Shown here one piece after another: positions 30,636-41,407 of a DNA stretch of 64,000 nucleotides (position 1 is the first letter of the stretch; each line of letters opens with the position of its first letter). The notes beneath the pieces were generated by a model that was not told the origin of the DNA, did not search any database, and saw nothing but the letters and a program-made list of their open reading frames with translations. The DNA is from Tupaia tana. Its lineage: Eukaryota; Chordata; Mammalia; Scandentia; Tupaiidae. The stretch lies in NCBI GenBank assembly GCA_026018925.1, contig JAKSZU010000009.1, positions 37,252,415-37,316,414 of the forward strand, written 5' to 3'. A program made the position numbers and the translations under genes.

Positions 30636-30803
30636 TTTTAAAAAGAATTATTTTACTTATTATATTATTACTATTACTTTAAATTTAACCAGAGAAAAAG
30701 AGAAAGACAGAGTGAGAAAGCAAGCTGCCAGATCTGGGACACCAACCACAGTCGGCCATGTGTGAGTCCAGCACCTTAACCACTACACCACCTGCTGGTC
30801 CCT
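30636..30803 (-). mobile_element. SINE family B
   Basis: Complete. The head ends cacctgctggtccc. Confidence 0.88.
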
Positions 30804-30811
30804 ATTACTAT

Positions 30812-31081
30812 TTTTTTTTAATTAAAAAAATTTTTTTAGAGAGATATTTTAGCTATAGGGTATGTGCATTTGCTGGAGAGACAGAGAGACAGAAAGGGAG
30901 AAATCACCCCCTGGGCGCAGGCCACACTCCAATCCTTTCTCAGCCACTCTCCTCTCAGGATTTTAGGCATGCATGCACCCACACACCCGCACCCAGAGTG
31001 AGTTTCAAGCTGCTAGGTTCAAGACCTGAATCACAGTTGAGTATGTGGGAGTCGAGCAATGTAACCATTACACCATCTGCT
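30812..31081 (-). mobile_element. SINE family A
   Basis: Complete outline with a lost palindrome (CCCCCTGGGCGCAGG). The head ends catctgctt. Confidence 0.85.
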
Positions 31082-31087
31082 TATTGT

Positions 31088-31219
31088 TATTTTTTAATTT
31101 GACCAGAGAGAGGCAGAGAGAGAGGGAATGTGAAAAAAGAAACCATGAGTTCTGGGACTTTAACTGCAGTCGGCCATGTGTGAGTCCAGCACCTTAACTA
31201 CAACGCCACCTGCCGGCCT
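31088..31219 (-). mobile_element. SINE family B
   Basis: Body and head only. The head ends acgccacctgccggcc. Confidence 0.85.
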
Positions 31220-31305
31220 TGCAAATAAAAGTTTTGATACTCTTCTTACTGAGCAACTCCTGATTAGCTAAAGCCTTTTTCTGTCTGGCAAACTCGTTCT
31301 TTCTT

Positions 31306-31568
31306 TTTCTTTTTTTGAAGAGGTTTTTGCTATAAGGAGCGTGCACTCACCAGAAAGAGAGAGACAGAGAGACAGAGAGACAGAAAGTGAGAAATCACCC
31401 CCCAGAGGGACTGGCCACGCCAATCCCTTCTCCTCCATTCTCCTCTCGGGATCTTGGGCACGCACGCACATGAGCCCAGTGTGAGTTTAAGCCACTGGAT
31501 CGGGGACTCGAACTGCAGTTGACTACATGGGAGTCCGGCGACATAGCCATTACACCAACTGCTGGTTC
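31306..31568 (-). mobile_element. SINE family A
   Basis: CpG-rich. The palindrome is partly eroded (CCCCCCAGAGGGA). Confidence 0.92.
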
Positions 31569-31579
31569 CATCATCCTTT

Positions 31580-32490
31580 CTTTATTCATAACAGGCTGTG
31601 TGCACTTTCATGAATGGACAGTGAGAGGAGGACAGAGTTAGAGAAAGAGAATAGAGGAGCATCTCTACATGTGGGGACACGTTTAAGAGAGAGAATCTGA
31701 GGTGTAGGGACATGCTCTGAGCAAACACCACATGCTCTTTTGGGGTTTGGCAGAACCTTGTAACTTGTCTTTCCTTGACCTTGGCTGCAGACAGAGCAAG
31801 GGTGGAAACTGCTAGGGGCGTTCCAACAGACACATCTGATGGACTTCAAGAAACATCTTGGCCCCAATTAGTAAAATCCAATCCCTGCTCTGCATCTGAA
31901 AGGTTCCTTAGCCTACTCTGGGTGTGGTGGTGTGAGAAGATCTTTAGCTCCTTCCCCACACCTAACAGCTAGTTCTTTGCATTAGAAAGGAAGATGAGAT
32001 TTTCTCTTGATGGGATTATCACCAAGGGATACACCTGGCCTGGTGTGAAGAAGCCCTCATAGATTTGTTAACTGCTTCTTATTGTCTGTAACCTGGCAAC
32101 CAATCTATGAAGTGACGTAAAACAAAAAATATATACATATGTAACGTCTCCTTGTTCTATAAATAAAGACGTCCAGTTCATCTGGGCAGCACAGGTTGCT
32201 TGGGCTACCTAGGCTCAGGCTGCCTGTGTCCGTTTCTACTCTACCTTTTGTCTCATACTCTACCTTTTGTCTCATTTTTTTATGCTTCTTCCATAGCAGT
32301 GCCAAGCCCGGGGGCGGACGCCGACATCTACAGTGCACTTTCTCTAGTCCTCCAGCCCAGTGGATCCTGAGAATTCACGTTTATACCCACAGTGTTTCCG
32401 GCTAGAGATCAGAGCCACAGCTGCCATGCCATGTGGGAGCTGGCATCTCCTGAGCAGTGTACTGCTACTGTACCACCATGCAACTGGCTG
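31580..32490 (-). mobile_element. Old SINE-like sequence split by the LTR
   Basis: Flanks of the LTR (GA-rich before it; catgtgggagctggc ... ccaccatgcaactggctgctg at 32430-32490) resemble an eroded antisense A or D SINE. Confidence 0.4.
31670..32326 (+). mobile_element. Solo LTR, class II ERV-like (657 bp)
   Basis: Begins TGTGGGGACACG and ends GGACGCCGACA. It is flanked by the identical 6-bp repeat tctaca (31664-31669 and 32327-32332), as expected for a class II (ERVK-type) integration. The U3/R region has TGACGTAA (32113-32120, ATF/CREB-like), TATAAA (32158-32163) overlapping AATAAA (32162-32167), and a duplicated 19-bp block (tactctaccttttgtctca) further on. No internal proviral sequence lies beside it, so it is a recombination remnant. 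Orientation is from the TATA/poly-A order. Confidence 0.75.
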
Positions 32491-32631
32491 CTGTCTCAGT
32501 TATTGACAAGACTAATGACAAATGTTTGAGATGATTAATATGCTAATTATCCTGAGTTAATCATTACTCACTGCATTGTACAGAAAAATCGCATGGTACC
32601 CCTCATACAATTATAATATGCTAATGAAAAC

Positions 32632-32801
32632 TTTTAAGAATTATTTTATTTAACTTTATTTATTATTATTATTTTCCAGTTTGATCAGAGAGAGAAAGAG
32701 AGAGAGAGAAAGTGAGAAAGAAAGCCACCAGGTCCGGGACTTGAATCGTGGTCGGCCATGTGGGAATCCAGTGCCTTTAACCACCATGCCACCTGCTGGC
32801 C
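32632..32801 (-). mobile_element. SINE family B
   Basis: The perfect TSD tgctaatgaaaac lies at 32619-32631 and 32802-32814. Confidence 0.95.
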
Positions 32802-32893
32802 TGCTAATGAAAACGTTTTGAGGAAAGATTTAAATTTGGTTCTGGTAGATATTTTCTATGCAGGATATATATTCTGTTAGTAATATTTTAATG

Positions 32894-33345
32894 GGGAGCC
32901 GGCAGGTGGTGTGGTGGTTAAGGATGCTGGATTCCCACATGGCCAACTGTGGTTTGAGTCCTGGGCCTGGAGGCTTGCTTTTTCACTTTCTCCCTCTCTC
33001 CCTTTCTCTGTGGGTGTCTCTCTGCAAATATTTTTTTTAAGAGGTTTTTGCTCTAGGGCGCATGCGCTTGCCAGACAGACAGAGAGAGACAGAGAGACAG
33101 AGAACGGGAAATCACCCCCCGGGGGGATGGTCACGCCGCAATCCCTTCTCCTCCATTCTCCTCTCGGGATCTTGGGCACGCACGCACACACACCCGGCGT
33201 GAGTTTTAAGCTGCCGGGTCCAAGACGCGAACCGCGGTCGACTACGTGGGAGTCCAGCGACATAGCCATTACGCTAACTGCTGGTCCCCCATCTCTGCAA
33301 ATATTTTTAAATTAATTATAATAAATAAAGTTAAATAAAATATTT
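32894..33345 (+). mobile_element. SINE family B split by a young A SINE
   Basis: Head to CT tract at 32894-33018; tail at about 33309-33345. The A copy sits in the CT tract. Confidence 0.87.
33036..33291 (-). mobile_element. SINE family A, young, nested
   Basis: The perfect 17-bp TSD tctctgcaaatattttt lies at 33019-33035 and 33292-33308. Very CpG-rich. Confidence 0.96.
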
Positions 33346-33738
33346 TTTTAAAATAAAAAAGAGTATTTTCATAAAAGTGTCTTATTCATGCTGTTCTACA
33401 ATCTATTCTGTTCATTTGTATAAATATTGTTGACATCTTTTTGTATCATTAACTAAATATTTACATCTTTATTTTTTTCTTATTATTTTATCACATTATA
33501 ATTTTACTAAGGAATCACATATTTCTGGGCATTTAAGTTGGGCAGAGAGAGCACTCTACCTGCTATGAGGGACCGCCAGTCTAATTCACAGAGGTTTCTG
33601 GGTCACTGTTGATGGTTAAGAAACTTAACTGGACTAGACTCTGTTAGTTTAAGGAAGGCAACAAGTGATGAAGAAGTACTATTTCCAACCCCAAGTATAA
33701 TGTACCACATGGCAGTTTATGATCAGAAAGCAATTGAG
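33346..33738. other. Single-copy intergenic DNA
   Basis: AT-rich. Nothing recognised. Confidence 0.4.
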
Positions 33739-33876
33739 GAGGGGACCAGTAGATGGCATGGTGGTTAAGGTGCTGGACACTCCCACATGGTTGACCATGG
33801 TTTGAGTCCCAGACCTGGTGGTTTGCTTTCTCTCTCTCTCTCTCTCTCTCTGGTCAAATTAAAAATAAATGAATGA
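33739..33876 (+). mobile_element. SINE family B
   Basis: First of a three-copy staircase whose tails all use aatgaatgag as target. Confidence 0.9.
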
Positions 33877-33948
33877 GGGGCCAGCAGGTGGCATGGTGGT
33901 TAAGGGCGCTGGATTCCCACATGGCCAACCTGGAGTCCTGGACCTGGA

Positions 33949-33994
<46 letters not shown>

Positions 33995-34067
33995 CATACC
34001 TCTCTGGTCAAGTTAAAATAGATAAATTAAGTTAAATAAAATAAACTTTTAAAAAAATGAATGAATG
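33877..34067 (+). mobile_element. SINE family B, B box deleted
   Basis: The head goes from ggccaacc straight to tggagtcctgg (B box partly lost). The (TC)n tract at about 33953-33991 is expanded. Confidence 0.9.
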
Positions 34068-34335
34068 AGGGACCAGCAGTTAGCGTAATGGCTATGTTGC
34101 TGGACTCCCACGTAATCGACTGCTGTTCGTGTCCTGGACCCGGTGGCTTAAAACTCACGCTGGGCATGTGTGCGTGCGTGCCCAAGATCCCGAGAGGAGA
34201 ATGGAGGAGAAGGGATTGCAGCGTGGCCATCCCCCCTGGGGGGTGATTTCTCACTTTCTGTCTCTCTCTCTGTCTGGCGAGTGCACGCGCCCTGTAGCAA
34301 AAACCTCTCCAAAAAAAGAAAACAAAAAACAAAAA
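34068..34335 (+). mobile_element. SINE family A, full length
   Basis: Third in the staircase, with an intact palindrome. Confidence 0.93.
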
Positions 34336-34455
34336 ATGGAACCAGAGGAACCAGGTAACAGACAACATGAGCTCTAGGTCACTATGTCACTGAAGAGCTG
34401 ACTAGACTGTGGCGAAGTGGTTTTATGAACTTTGCCTGTAATTATTTCAAAATAG

Positions 34456-34622
34456 ATTTAAAAAAATTATTTTACTGAACTTGACTTATTTTAATTTGAC
34501 CAGAGAGGGACAGAGTGTGGGGTGGGGGGGGAGTGAGAAAGCAAGCCGGCAGGTCTGGGACTCGAACTGTGATTGGCCATGTGGGAGTCCTGTGCCCTTA
34601 AGCACCACGCCACCTGCCAGCA
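34456..34622 (-). mobile_element. SINE family B
   Basis: G-rich in place of the CT tract (ggggtgggggggg). The head ends acgccacctgccagcacc. Confidence 0.88.
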
Positions 34623-34868
34623 CCATCAAAAGAGATTTAAAATGACTCAGCACCCCCTCCAAATGAAGTTCTGTGTCTCCTTTTCAACTCTACTCACTTA
34701 ATGATTCTTACAAACTCAAACCATAAGTTCATGTATACCAGGCTTTTGTTAATGTTATTTAGTCTGATTTGAAAAAAAACGTTTTCCTTCTTTTTATAAT
34801 CAGACAAACATAGATTGTGGGGTATTCTACCACAAAAAGTTGGTGTGAACTCTTAAAACATATCAGTG

Positions 34869-35121
34869 GTGGGCCAGCAGGTGGCGTGATGAAGGCGCTG
34901 GACTCTCAAATGGCCTGCCATGGTTTGAGTCCTGGTCCTGTCAGCTTGAAAATCACGCCAGGCAGGTGTACATGTGTACCCAAAATCCCAAGAGGAGAAT
35001 AGAGGGGAGGGGATTGCAGCGTGGCCATCCTCCCGGGTAGGTGCTTTCTTACTTTCCCTCCCATTCATTTTTCTCCAATGAGTACATGCATGGGCCATGT
35101 GCCCTCTGGCAAATTTAAAAA
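34869..35121 (+). mobile_element. SINE family A, old subtype
   Basis: Head CCAGCAGGTGGCGTG with a short deletion in the anticodon region. GAAAATCACGCCAGG body. Confidence 0.88.
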
Positions 35122-35289
35122 AGAAGAAGAAATAACTGATCAGGTTGCCAGGGGCTCAGGAGATAGAGGGATGAGTAAGTGGAGCACTGAGGATTTTTAC
35201 GGCAGTGAAACAACTCTGCATGATATTTTACTGTGGGTTCACGTCAGTAGGCATTTCTCCCATGAAATGCACAACACAAAGAATGAACC

Positions 35290-35545
35290 CTCGGCCGGCA
35301 GGTGGTATGGTGGTTAATGTGTTGATCTCATATGGTCGACTGTGTGATTCAAGACCTAGACCTGGTGGCTTGAAAAAAACCCACTAGGCACATGTGCATG
35401 CATGCCAAAAATCCCCAAGAGAGAATAGGGAAGAAGGGATTGCAGTGTGGCCATCCACCCAGGGGCTATTTCTCACTTTTCCTCTCTCTCTCTGTAATAC
35501 TCTGGTAAGCGCATGTACCATATAGCTAGTAAATAAATAAATCCT
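35290..35545 (+). mobile_element. SINE family A, old subtype
   Basis: Diverged full-length copy with an AATAAATAAAT end. Confidence 0.85.
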
Positions 35546-35726
35546 AAAGTATACTATGGACTTTTTTTTATGAGAATGATATGTCACTGTGTAGCTGGTT
35601 CATTGCTTGTAACAAATGTAGCACTTCAGTGGAGACGTTGATAGTGGTGGAGGCTGCGCATGGGGAGCAAGGGGATATGAGGGCCTGTCTGAACTTTCTG
35701 CTAAAATTTCTCTAAAATATAAAGCC

Positions 35727-35836
35727 TGGGACCAGCCCTGTAGCTTCGTGGTTAGGTACTGTGTGGAAGGACCTGAATTCTACATGTCTGACCACATTTC
35801 AAATCCTAGCCCTGGCTTGAAAACATGCTAGGGGTT

Positions 35837-35886
<50 letters not shown>

Positions 35887-36019
35887 ATGTGCCCAGGATC
35901 CTGATGGGAGAGAGGAATGGAGCCTAGGAGGTTGTGGTGTGACCAGGCCCCATTGAGAGGACTCTCTCTCTCTCTCTCTGGGTGCTCACATGCTCTCTAG
36001 CATTAAAAATAAAGTAACA
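35727..36019 (+). mobile_element. SINE family A-like, very old, with (TG)n
   Basis: Head GGGACCAGCCCTGTAGC. A (TG)n of about 44 bp at 35840-35883 replaces the GTGTGC stretch. Confidence 0.75.
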
Positions 36020-36021
36020 TT

Positions 36022-36152
36022 GGGGCTGGCAAGTGGTTAAGGCACTGAACTCCCACATGGCTGACCATGGTTCAAGTCCTGGACTTGACAGTTTGCTTTC
36101 TCGCTTTTTCTCTCTGTTGCTCTGTGGTCACATTGAAAAATAATGATGATGA
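36022..36152 (+). mobile_element. SINE family B
   Basis: Short copy. Its ATGATGATG end is the target of the next. Confidence 0.87.
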
Positions 36153-36330
36153 TGGGAGCCAGTAAGTGGCATAGTGGTTAAGGGCCTTGGATTCCCACAT
36201 GACTGACTGTGGTTTGAGTCCTGGACCTGGCAGTTTGCTCTCTCACTTCTCTCTCTCTCTCTCACTCTGTCCTTATCTGGTCAAATTAAAATAAATAAGT
36301 AAAATAAAAAAGTTGAATAAAATAATTCTT
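36153..36330 (+). mobile_element. SINE family B
   Basis: Complete. Its tail is split by the next B copy. Confidence 0.9.
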
Positions 36331-36509
36331 TTTTTAATAATTATTTTATTTATTCATTCATTTATTTTTTAATTTGACCAGAAAGAGACAGACGTTGAGA
36401 GTGAGAGAGAGAGGAAGCGAGAAAGCAAGCTACCAGATTCAGGACTCGAACCCTGGTCGGCCATGTGGGAGTGTCCAGCGCCTTAACCACCATGCCACCT
36501 ACTGGTCCC
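36331..36509 (-). mobile_element. SINE family B, nested
   Basis: 21-bp TSD beginning aaagttgaataaaataattc (36309-36329), with a one-mismatch copy at 36510-36530. Confidence 0.94.
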
Positions 36510-36589
36510 AAAGTAGAATAAAATAATTCTAAAAAATGAATACAATTAAATCATTCTTTAAAAAAATAAAAGAATGCCTATAGTCACGC

Positions 36590-36795
36590 TGTAACATAAC
36601 TGGACCCACGTTGGAAGGGGGTTGGGTTTGCATCCTGACCTCCCTGAGCACATGGGGTGCAGGCACATGGGGCGCAGGCACACGGCCTGTGATCCAGGCT
36701 GGTTGAGACTGGGGGTAGACCATGGCTTGAAGACTATGTTGGGAGTGCCTGTCTGTCTCTTTCTCTCATGGAAAAAACAGATTAAAACAAGTAAT
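36590..36795 (+). mobile_element. SINE family D, old
   Basis: GTTGGGAGTGCCTGTCTGTCTC then CTCATGG near the end, as in the D copy at 57657. The head is poorly kept. Confidence 0.55.
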
Positions 36796-36905
36796 GTCTA
36801 GTTTTTTTTTAACCTGAAGATATCTTATTTGCATTAACCAGTGATGTTCAGGATCTTTTTGTTACAAGTGTTATTGAAAACAATATAATTTGTATGTTTA
36901 TGATA

Positions 36906-36998
36906 TGGCTTAAAATTTTTTTTATTTTTTAATTTTTTAGTTTTGCCGGAGGTCACATGCACTTGCCAATGTAAGAGACAGACAGAGAAAAGAAAGGG
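36906..36998 (-). mobile_element. SINE family A/C 3' fragment
   Basis: Only the T-rich tail, GTTTTGCCGGAGGTCACATGCACTTGCC and part of the CT tract. Confidence 0.65.
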
Positions 36999-37302
36999 TG
37001 AAGATGCCTGGGCTTTTACTCTCTCATGTTTTTTAGACTCTGTCCATTAAAAGCAAACAAAAAAGGAAGAAGTCTCGGCAGTACAGGAGAAGTGATGCGC
37101 ACTTGGTCGGATCAATTTAATATTATTCACGGCATATAGCCTTGCCCACGCTCTAGCTGTTTCTTTGGCGTGGGCTTCGTGGGTCTCCCACTGCTCCGCT
37201 ACATCCTTTGCTACCGGGTCATCTGAATTGGGAGCACTTAAAAAGCCTGGATTGACAGGACTGCTGTGCTGGGGACCGCTTATCTTTCAAAATATCTAAA
37301 CA

Positions 37303-37570
37303 GGGAACCAGCAGTTAGCGTAATGGCTATGTCACTGGACTCCCACGTAGTCGACCACGGTTCGTGTCTCGGACCCGGTGGCTTACAACTCACGCCGGGC
37401 GCGTGTGCGTGCGTGCCCAAGATCCCGAGAGGAGAATGGAGGAGAAGGGATTGCGGCGTGACCATCCCCCCTGGGGGGTGATTTCTCGCTTTCTGTCTCT
37501 ATGTCTCTCTCTGTCTGTCTGGCGAGCGCACGCGCCCTATAGCAAAAACCTCTCCAAAAAAAAAAAAAAA
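37303..37570 (+). mobile_element. SINE family A, young, in UBE2N pseudogene
   Basis: The perfect TSD atatctaaaca lies at 37292-37302 and 37571-37581. Near-identical to the copies at 13757 and 50072. Confidence 0.96.
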
Positions 37571-37716
37571 ATATCTAAACATACTCTTCCCAACTTGTCT
37601 ACATTAGGATGATAAAATTTGGTCATGAAATGTACTTCAGGGGCTGCCATTAGGTATTCTTCTAGAAGGGATAGTTCAAGTTTAAAAGTCCATCCCTCAA
37701 AGAGGGAATCCTGGGG

Positions 37717-37982
37717 GGGACCAGCAGTTAGCGTAGTGGCTATGTCACTGGACTCCAACGTAGTCAACCTCGGTTCGTGTCCCGGACCCGGTGGCTTAAA
37801 CTCACGCTGGGCGCGTGTGTGTGTGTGCCCAAGATCCCAAGAGGAGAATGGAGGAGAAGGGATTGCAGCGTGGCCATCCCCCCTGGGGGGTGATTTCTCG
37901 CTTTCTGTCTCTCTGTCTCTCTCTGTCTTCCTGGCGAGAGCATGTGCCCTATAGCAAAAACCTCTAAAAAAAAAAGGGTGGG
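37717..37982 (+). mobile_element. SINE family A in UBE2N pseudogene
   Basis: The TSD gggaatcctgggg lies at 37704-37716 and 37983-37995. Confidence 0.95.
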
Positions 37983-38026
37983 GGGAATCCTGGGGGCCAA
38001 CAATGAGCACATGAAAATAACGGACA

Positions 38027-38230
38027 CTGGGACCAGCAGGTGGCATGGTGGTGAAGACGCTGGACACTCCCACATGGCTGACCACGGTTCGAGTCCTGGA
38101 CCTGGTGGCCTGCTTTCTCACTTTCCCTCTTTCTCTCTGTCTCCCTATCACTCTCTGTGTGTTTCTCTCTGGTCAAATTAAAATAATAATAATGAATAAA
38201 TAAAATTAAATAAATAATTATTAAAAAAAT
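38027..38230 (+). mobile_element. SINE family B in UBE2N pseudogene
   Basis: The TSD aaaataacggaca lies at 38014-38026 and 38231-38243. Confidence 0.95.
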
Positions 38231-38381
38231 AAAATAACGGACATTGCTCTCATCACATTCTGTTTCAATGCCAAAAACCAGTTGCCAGCAAACACTGGGT
38301 TTCCTTGACGATCCTGTGGGGGCTGCCTGGTCATCTTGTCAGATCCCGAGTTCAGCCTTTCCCTAAAGTCTATTTTTAAAA

Positions 38382-38554
38382 AAATTATTTATTTAATTCA
38401 ATTTATTATTATTATTATTATTATCATTTCTAATTTGACCAGAGACAGAGAGAGAAAGGGAAAGTAAGGAAGTAAGCCGCCAGGTCCGGGACTTGAACCA
38501 CAGTCGGCCACATGGGAATCCAGTGCCCTCAACCACCACACCACTTGCTGGCCC
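38382..38554 (-). mobile_element. SINE family B
   Basis: A 21-bp TSD beginning ccctaaagtctatttttaaa lies at 38361-38381 and 38555-38575. Confidence 0.95.
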
Positions 38555-38584
38555 CCCTAAAGTCTATTTTTAAAAGGGCGGTTT

Positions 38585-38760
38585 GGGGGGCCAGCAGGTG
38601 GTGTGGTGGTTTAGGGCGCTGGACTTCTACATGGCCGACCAAGGACGGAGTATAGGACCTGGATACTTGCTTTCTCTCTTCTCCCCCCTCTCTCTGTCTA
38701 TCCCTCTCTGATCAAATTAAAATAAAAATAATAATTAAAGGTAAATAAAAAAATTCTTAA
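38585..38760 (+). mobile_element. SINE family B
   Basis: The TSD is aaaagggcggttt / aaaagggcagttt. The B box is destroyed (aaggacggagtatagg). Confidence 0.92.
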
Positions 38761-38952
38761 AAAAGGGCAGTTTTGAGCATTTTACATTGCATAGTCCTGA
38801 TTACTTTTGACAATCACTATTCCTTTTTATGTTTATTGGTCAATAAAATTTTTTTGAATTAGATAGTCATCTCCTTTTACCTATTTTCTACTGGAACTCT
38901 CTTATAGATTGGCTAGAACTCTTACTATATTAAGTATTTTAATGCACTATCC

Positions 38953-39209
38953 TATTTTTTTAAAAGAGATTTTTGCTATAGGGCCTGGGTGCTTGCTGAA
39001 GAGACAGAGAAACAGAGAGACAGAAAGTGAGAACCCACCTCCCAGGAGGGATGACCATGCCACAATTCCTTCTCTTCCATTCTCTTTGAATTTTGGACAT
39101 GCATGCACATGCGCCTGATGTGAGTTTTGAGCCACTAGGTCTGGGACTTGAACCATGGTCAACTATGTGGGAGTCTAGTGATGTAAGGCTATGCCATCTG
39201 CTGGTCCCC
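38953..39209 (-). mobile_element. SINE family A
   Basis: Complete, with a diverged palindrome. The head ends ccatctgctggtcccc. Confidence 0.88.
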
Positions 39210-39340
39210 CCCCCATCAGTTTTAAAGGAAAGAAAAAATGGTGTTCACTCATTGCTTGTATGAATACTTAACCATATCATAGCACACTCCTACAGACTGG
39301 GCTTTTTCCAGTTGAGTACCCAAGAAATCAGCTAATTTTT

Positions 39341-39534
39341 TTAAAATTATTTATTTTAATTTATTTATTCATTCATTTATTATTATTATTATTTTATTTT
39401 GACCAGAGAGAGACAGAGGGTGAGAGTGAGAGAGAGAGGAAGTGAGAAAGCAAGCCACCAGATTCAGGACTTGAACCCTGGTCGGCCATGTGGGAGTGTC
39501 AGAGCCTTAACCACCACGCCACCTGCTGGTCCCA
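39341..39534 (-). mobile_element. SINE family B
   Basis: The TSD aaatcagctaattttt lies at 39325-39340 and 39535-39550. Shares the ccagattcaggact variant with the copy at 36331. Confidence 0.95.
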
Positions 39535-39785
39535 AAATCAGCTAATTTTTTGAAGGTCAAAACTATTTTAAGGCATTAGAGTTATAGTTACTTCTTAAAG
39601 AGACAAATGTGGATGAGTATAGAAAAATTCAAGACGTAAGACAATTCAAAAGGTTGTCCTTACTTCATCAGTTACTCTGGTACATGTTTGTAAATATTTA
39701 TCTTGCATTTATTCATAAAAGTTGTTTTTATATGGAAAGTAACTCAGTATATGGGATTGAACTTTTTCCCCCTGGTCATTTATAC

Positions 39786-40028
39786 TTACTTATTTATTTA
39801 TTTTAGGTATGTGGGCTCACCAGAGATAGTCAGAGAAAAACTGAGAAATCACCCCCCCCCCCCCAAGGGGAAGGGTCACACTGCAATCCCTCCTCCTCTT
39901 TTATTGGGATTTTGGGCATGCACATAAACGTGCACAGTGTGATTTTCAAGCTACCGGGTCTAGGACTAGAACCGTGGTTGGCCATGTGGGAGTCCAGAGC
40001 CTTAACCATTACGTCACCAGTTGGTTCA
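39786..40028 (-). mobile_element. SINE family A, old
   Basis: Long C run (about 14 C at 39851-39864) in place of the palindrome. The head ends cgtcaccagttggtt. Confidence 0.83.
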
Positions 40029-40254
40029 GACCTTTATATTTTTACTTATTCTTTTAATGTATTATCTTTTCATGCAATAGTTGTGAAATTTAACATTCTT
40101 TGGGGTTGGTATCATATTTAGAAAAGTCTTTTTCACTCTCAAATCAAGATTATAAATACAAAATATCTTATAATTCACATGTACCTAGATTCTTGAAGGA
40201 TTGCATTTCATATTACTCATTCACAGAAAGGCTTAAGAGGGTAGTACAAACCAC

Positions 40255-40407
40255 TGATTGTCAACTAGGGATAATTTTGCCCTTCAGGGTACATGTGAGT
40301 ACTTAGAGACATTTTTGGTTGAAATAGCTGAGTATGCTACTGCCATCTGGCAGGTAGAGGCCAGTGATACTGCTAATCCCTCTGACAATGCCAGGGACGG
40401 CCCCTAC

Positions 40408-40438
<31 letters not shown>

Positions 40439-40490
40439 CCAATGAAAAATCATCCAGTCTAAAATGTCAAGTGATGATGTTGAGAAAACT
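40255..40490 (+). mobile_element. MER5A (hAT-Charlie DNA transposon fossil)
   Basis: TCAACTAGGGATAATTTTGCCC, GAGACATTTTTGGTTG, GCTACTGCCATCTGGCAGGTAGAGGCCAGTGATACTGCTAA and AAAATGTCAAGTG ... GTTGAGAAAAC follow MER5A. A (CA)n of about 28 bp sits inside at 40409-40436. Confidence 0.88.
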
Positions 40491-40570
40491 TGGCATAAAA
40501 CATTTCTCCTCCCTGGCTGTTCAGACCCCCACGGTTTCAGGGTCTGTGTATGATAGAACACAGAAAAGAT

Positions 40571-40823
40571 TGGGACCAGCAGTTAGCATAATGGCTATGT
40601 CGCTGGACTCCCATGTAGTCGACTGCGGTTTGAGTCCCAGACCCGGTGGCTTAAACTCACGTCGGGAGAATGTGTGTGCGTGCCCAAGATCCTAAGAGAA
40701 TGGAGGAGAAGGGATTGTGGGGTGGCCATTCCCTGGGGGGGGGGGGGGGGGGATGTGATTTCTCGCTTTCTGTCTCTCTGTCTTTCTAGCCCTATAGCAA
40801 AAAATCCTCTCCAAAACAAAAAG
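40571..40823 (+). mobile_element. SINE family A with G18 run
   Basis: The TSD gaacacagaaaagat lies at 40556-40570 and 40824-40838. The palindrome G side has expanded to 18 G (40735-40752). Confidence 0.95.
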
Positions 40824-40949
40824 AACACAGAAAAGATCGAGGAAAATAAGGAAATTTTGGTAAATTGAAATCAAGCATTTTACTCTTTTTGTACTACCCT
40901 TAATTCAGAATCTCCAATTCAGCTCCAATGTTTAAATTTAAAAAGCACC

Positions 40950-41138
40950 TTTTAAAAAATTTTGCCATAGGGTGGTGTATGTGCTTGCTGGAGAGAGACA
41001 GAGAGACACACAGAGAAAGTGAGAAATCACCCTCATTGGGGGGGGGGGGGGGGGAGTGGTGGCCACACCACAATCCCTTCTCCTCTATTCTCCTTTTGGG
41101 ATTTTGGGCATGCAGGCACATACGCCTGGTGTGATTTT
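40950..41138 (-). mobile_element. SINE family A, head lost, G17 run
   Basis: A G run at 41038-41054 replaces the palindrome. The sequence ends at ggtgtgattttcc. Confidence 0.87.
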
Positions 41139-41166
41139 CCTTTTCTTTTTGTTAAAAAGGAATTAC

Positions 41167-41407
41167 TGGAACCAGTAGGTGGTGTAATGGTTATGTTGCT
41201 GGACTCACACATGGCCAACCATGGTTTGAGTCCCAAATCTGGTGGCTTGAAACTCACACCAGGCACGTATGCAAGCATGCCAAAAATTCCATGAGAGTGG
41301 AGGAGAAGAGACTGTGGAATGGCTATCCTCCCTGGAAGGGTTATTTCTCCCTTTCTGTCTCTCTGGTGAGCACACATGCCCTATAGCAAAAATATCTCTA
41401 AAAAAAT
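41167..41407 (+). mobile_element. SINE family A
   Basis: Complete with a diverged palindrome (CCTCCCTGGAAGGG). Confidence 0.9.

Larger units (their letters stand above)
36999..38365 (-). pseudogene. UBE2N: UBE2N (UBC13) processed pseudogene, split by three SINEs
   Basis: Read on the minus strand from about 38365 to 36999, this follows UBE2N, the K63-specific ubiquitin-conjugating E2. Recognisable are an N-terminal part with shifted frame, RYFHV...[43 protein letters not shown] (which keeps HPN), then [11 protein letters not shown] and ARLYAVNNI-stop, and a 3'UTR related to the UBE2N message. No introns, so it is a retrocopy. It is broken by frameshifts, by a deletion around the segment after the catalytic-Cys helix, and by SINEs at 37303-37570, 37717-37982 and 38027-38230. 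A chimeric 204-codon open frame (37537-38151) mixes pseudogene and SINE sequence and is not a gene. Confidence 0.88.

Noticed and set aside
37537-38151. 204-codon minus-strand frame
   Set aside because: A chimera of UBE2N pseudogene pieces and two SINEs; no intact E2 domain.
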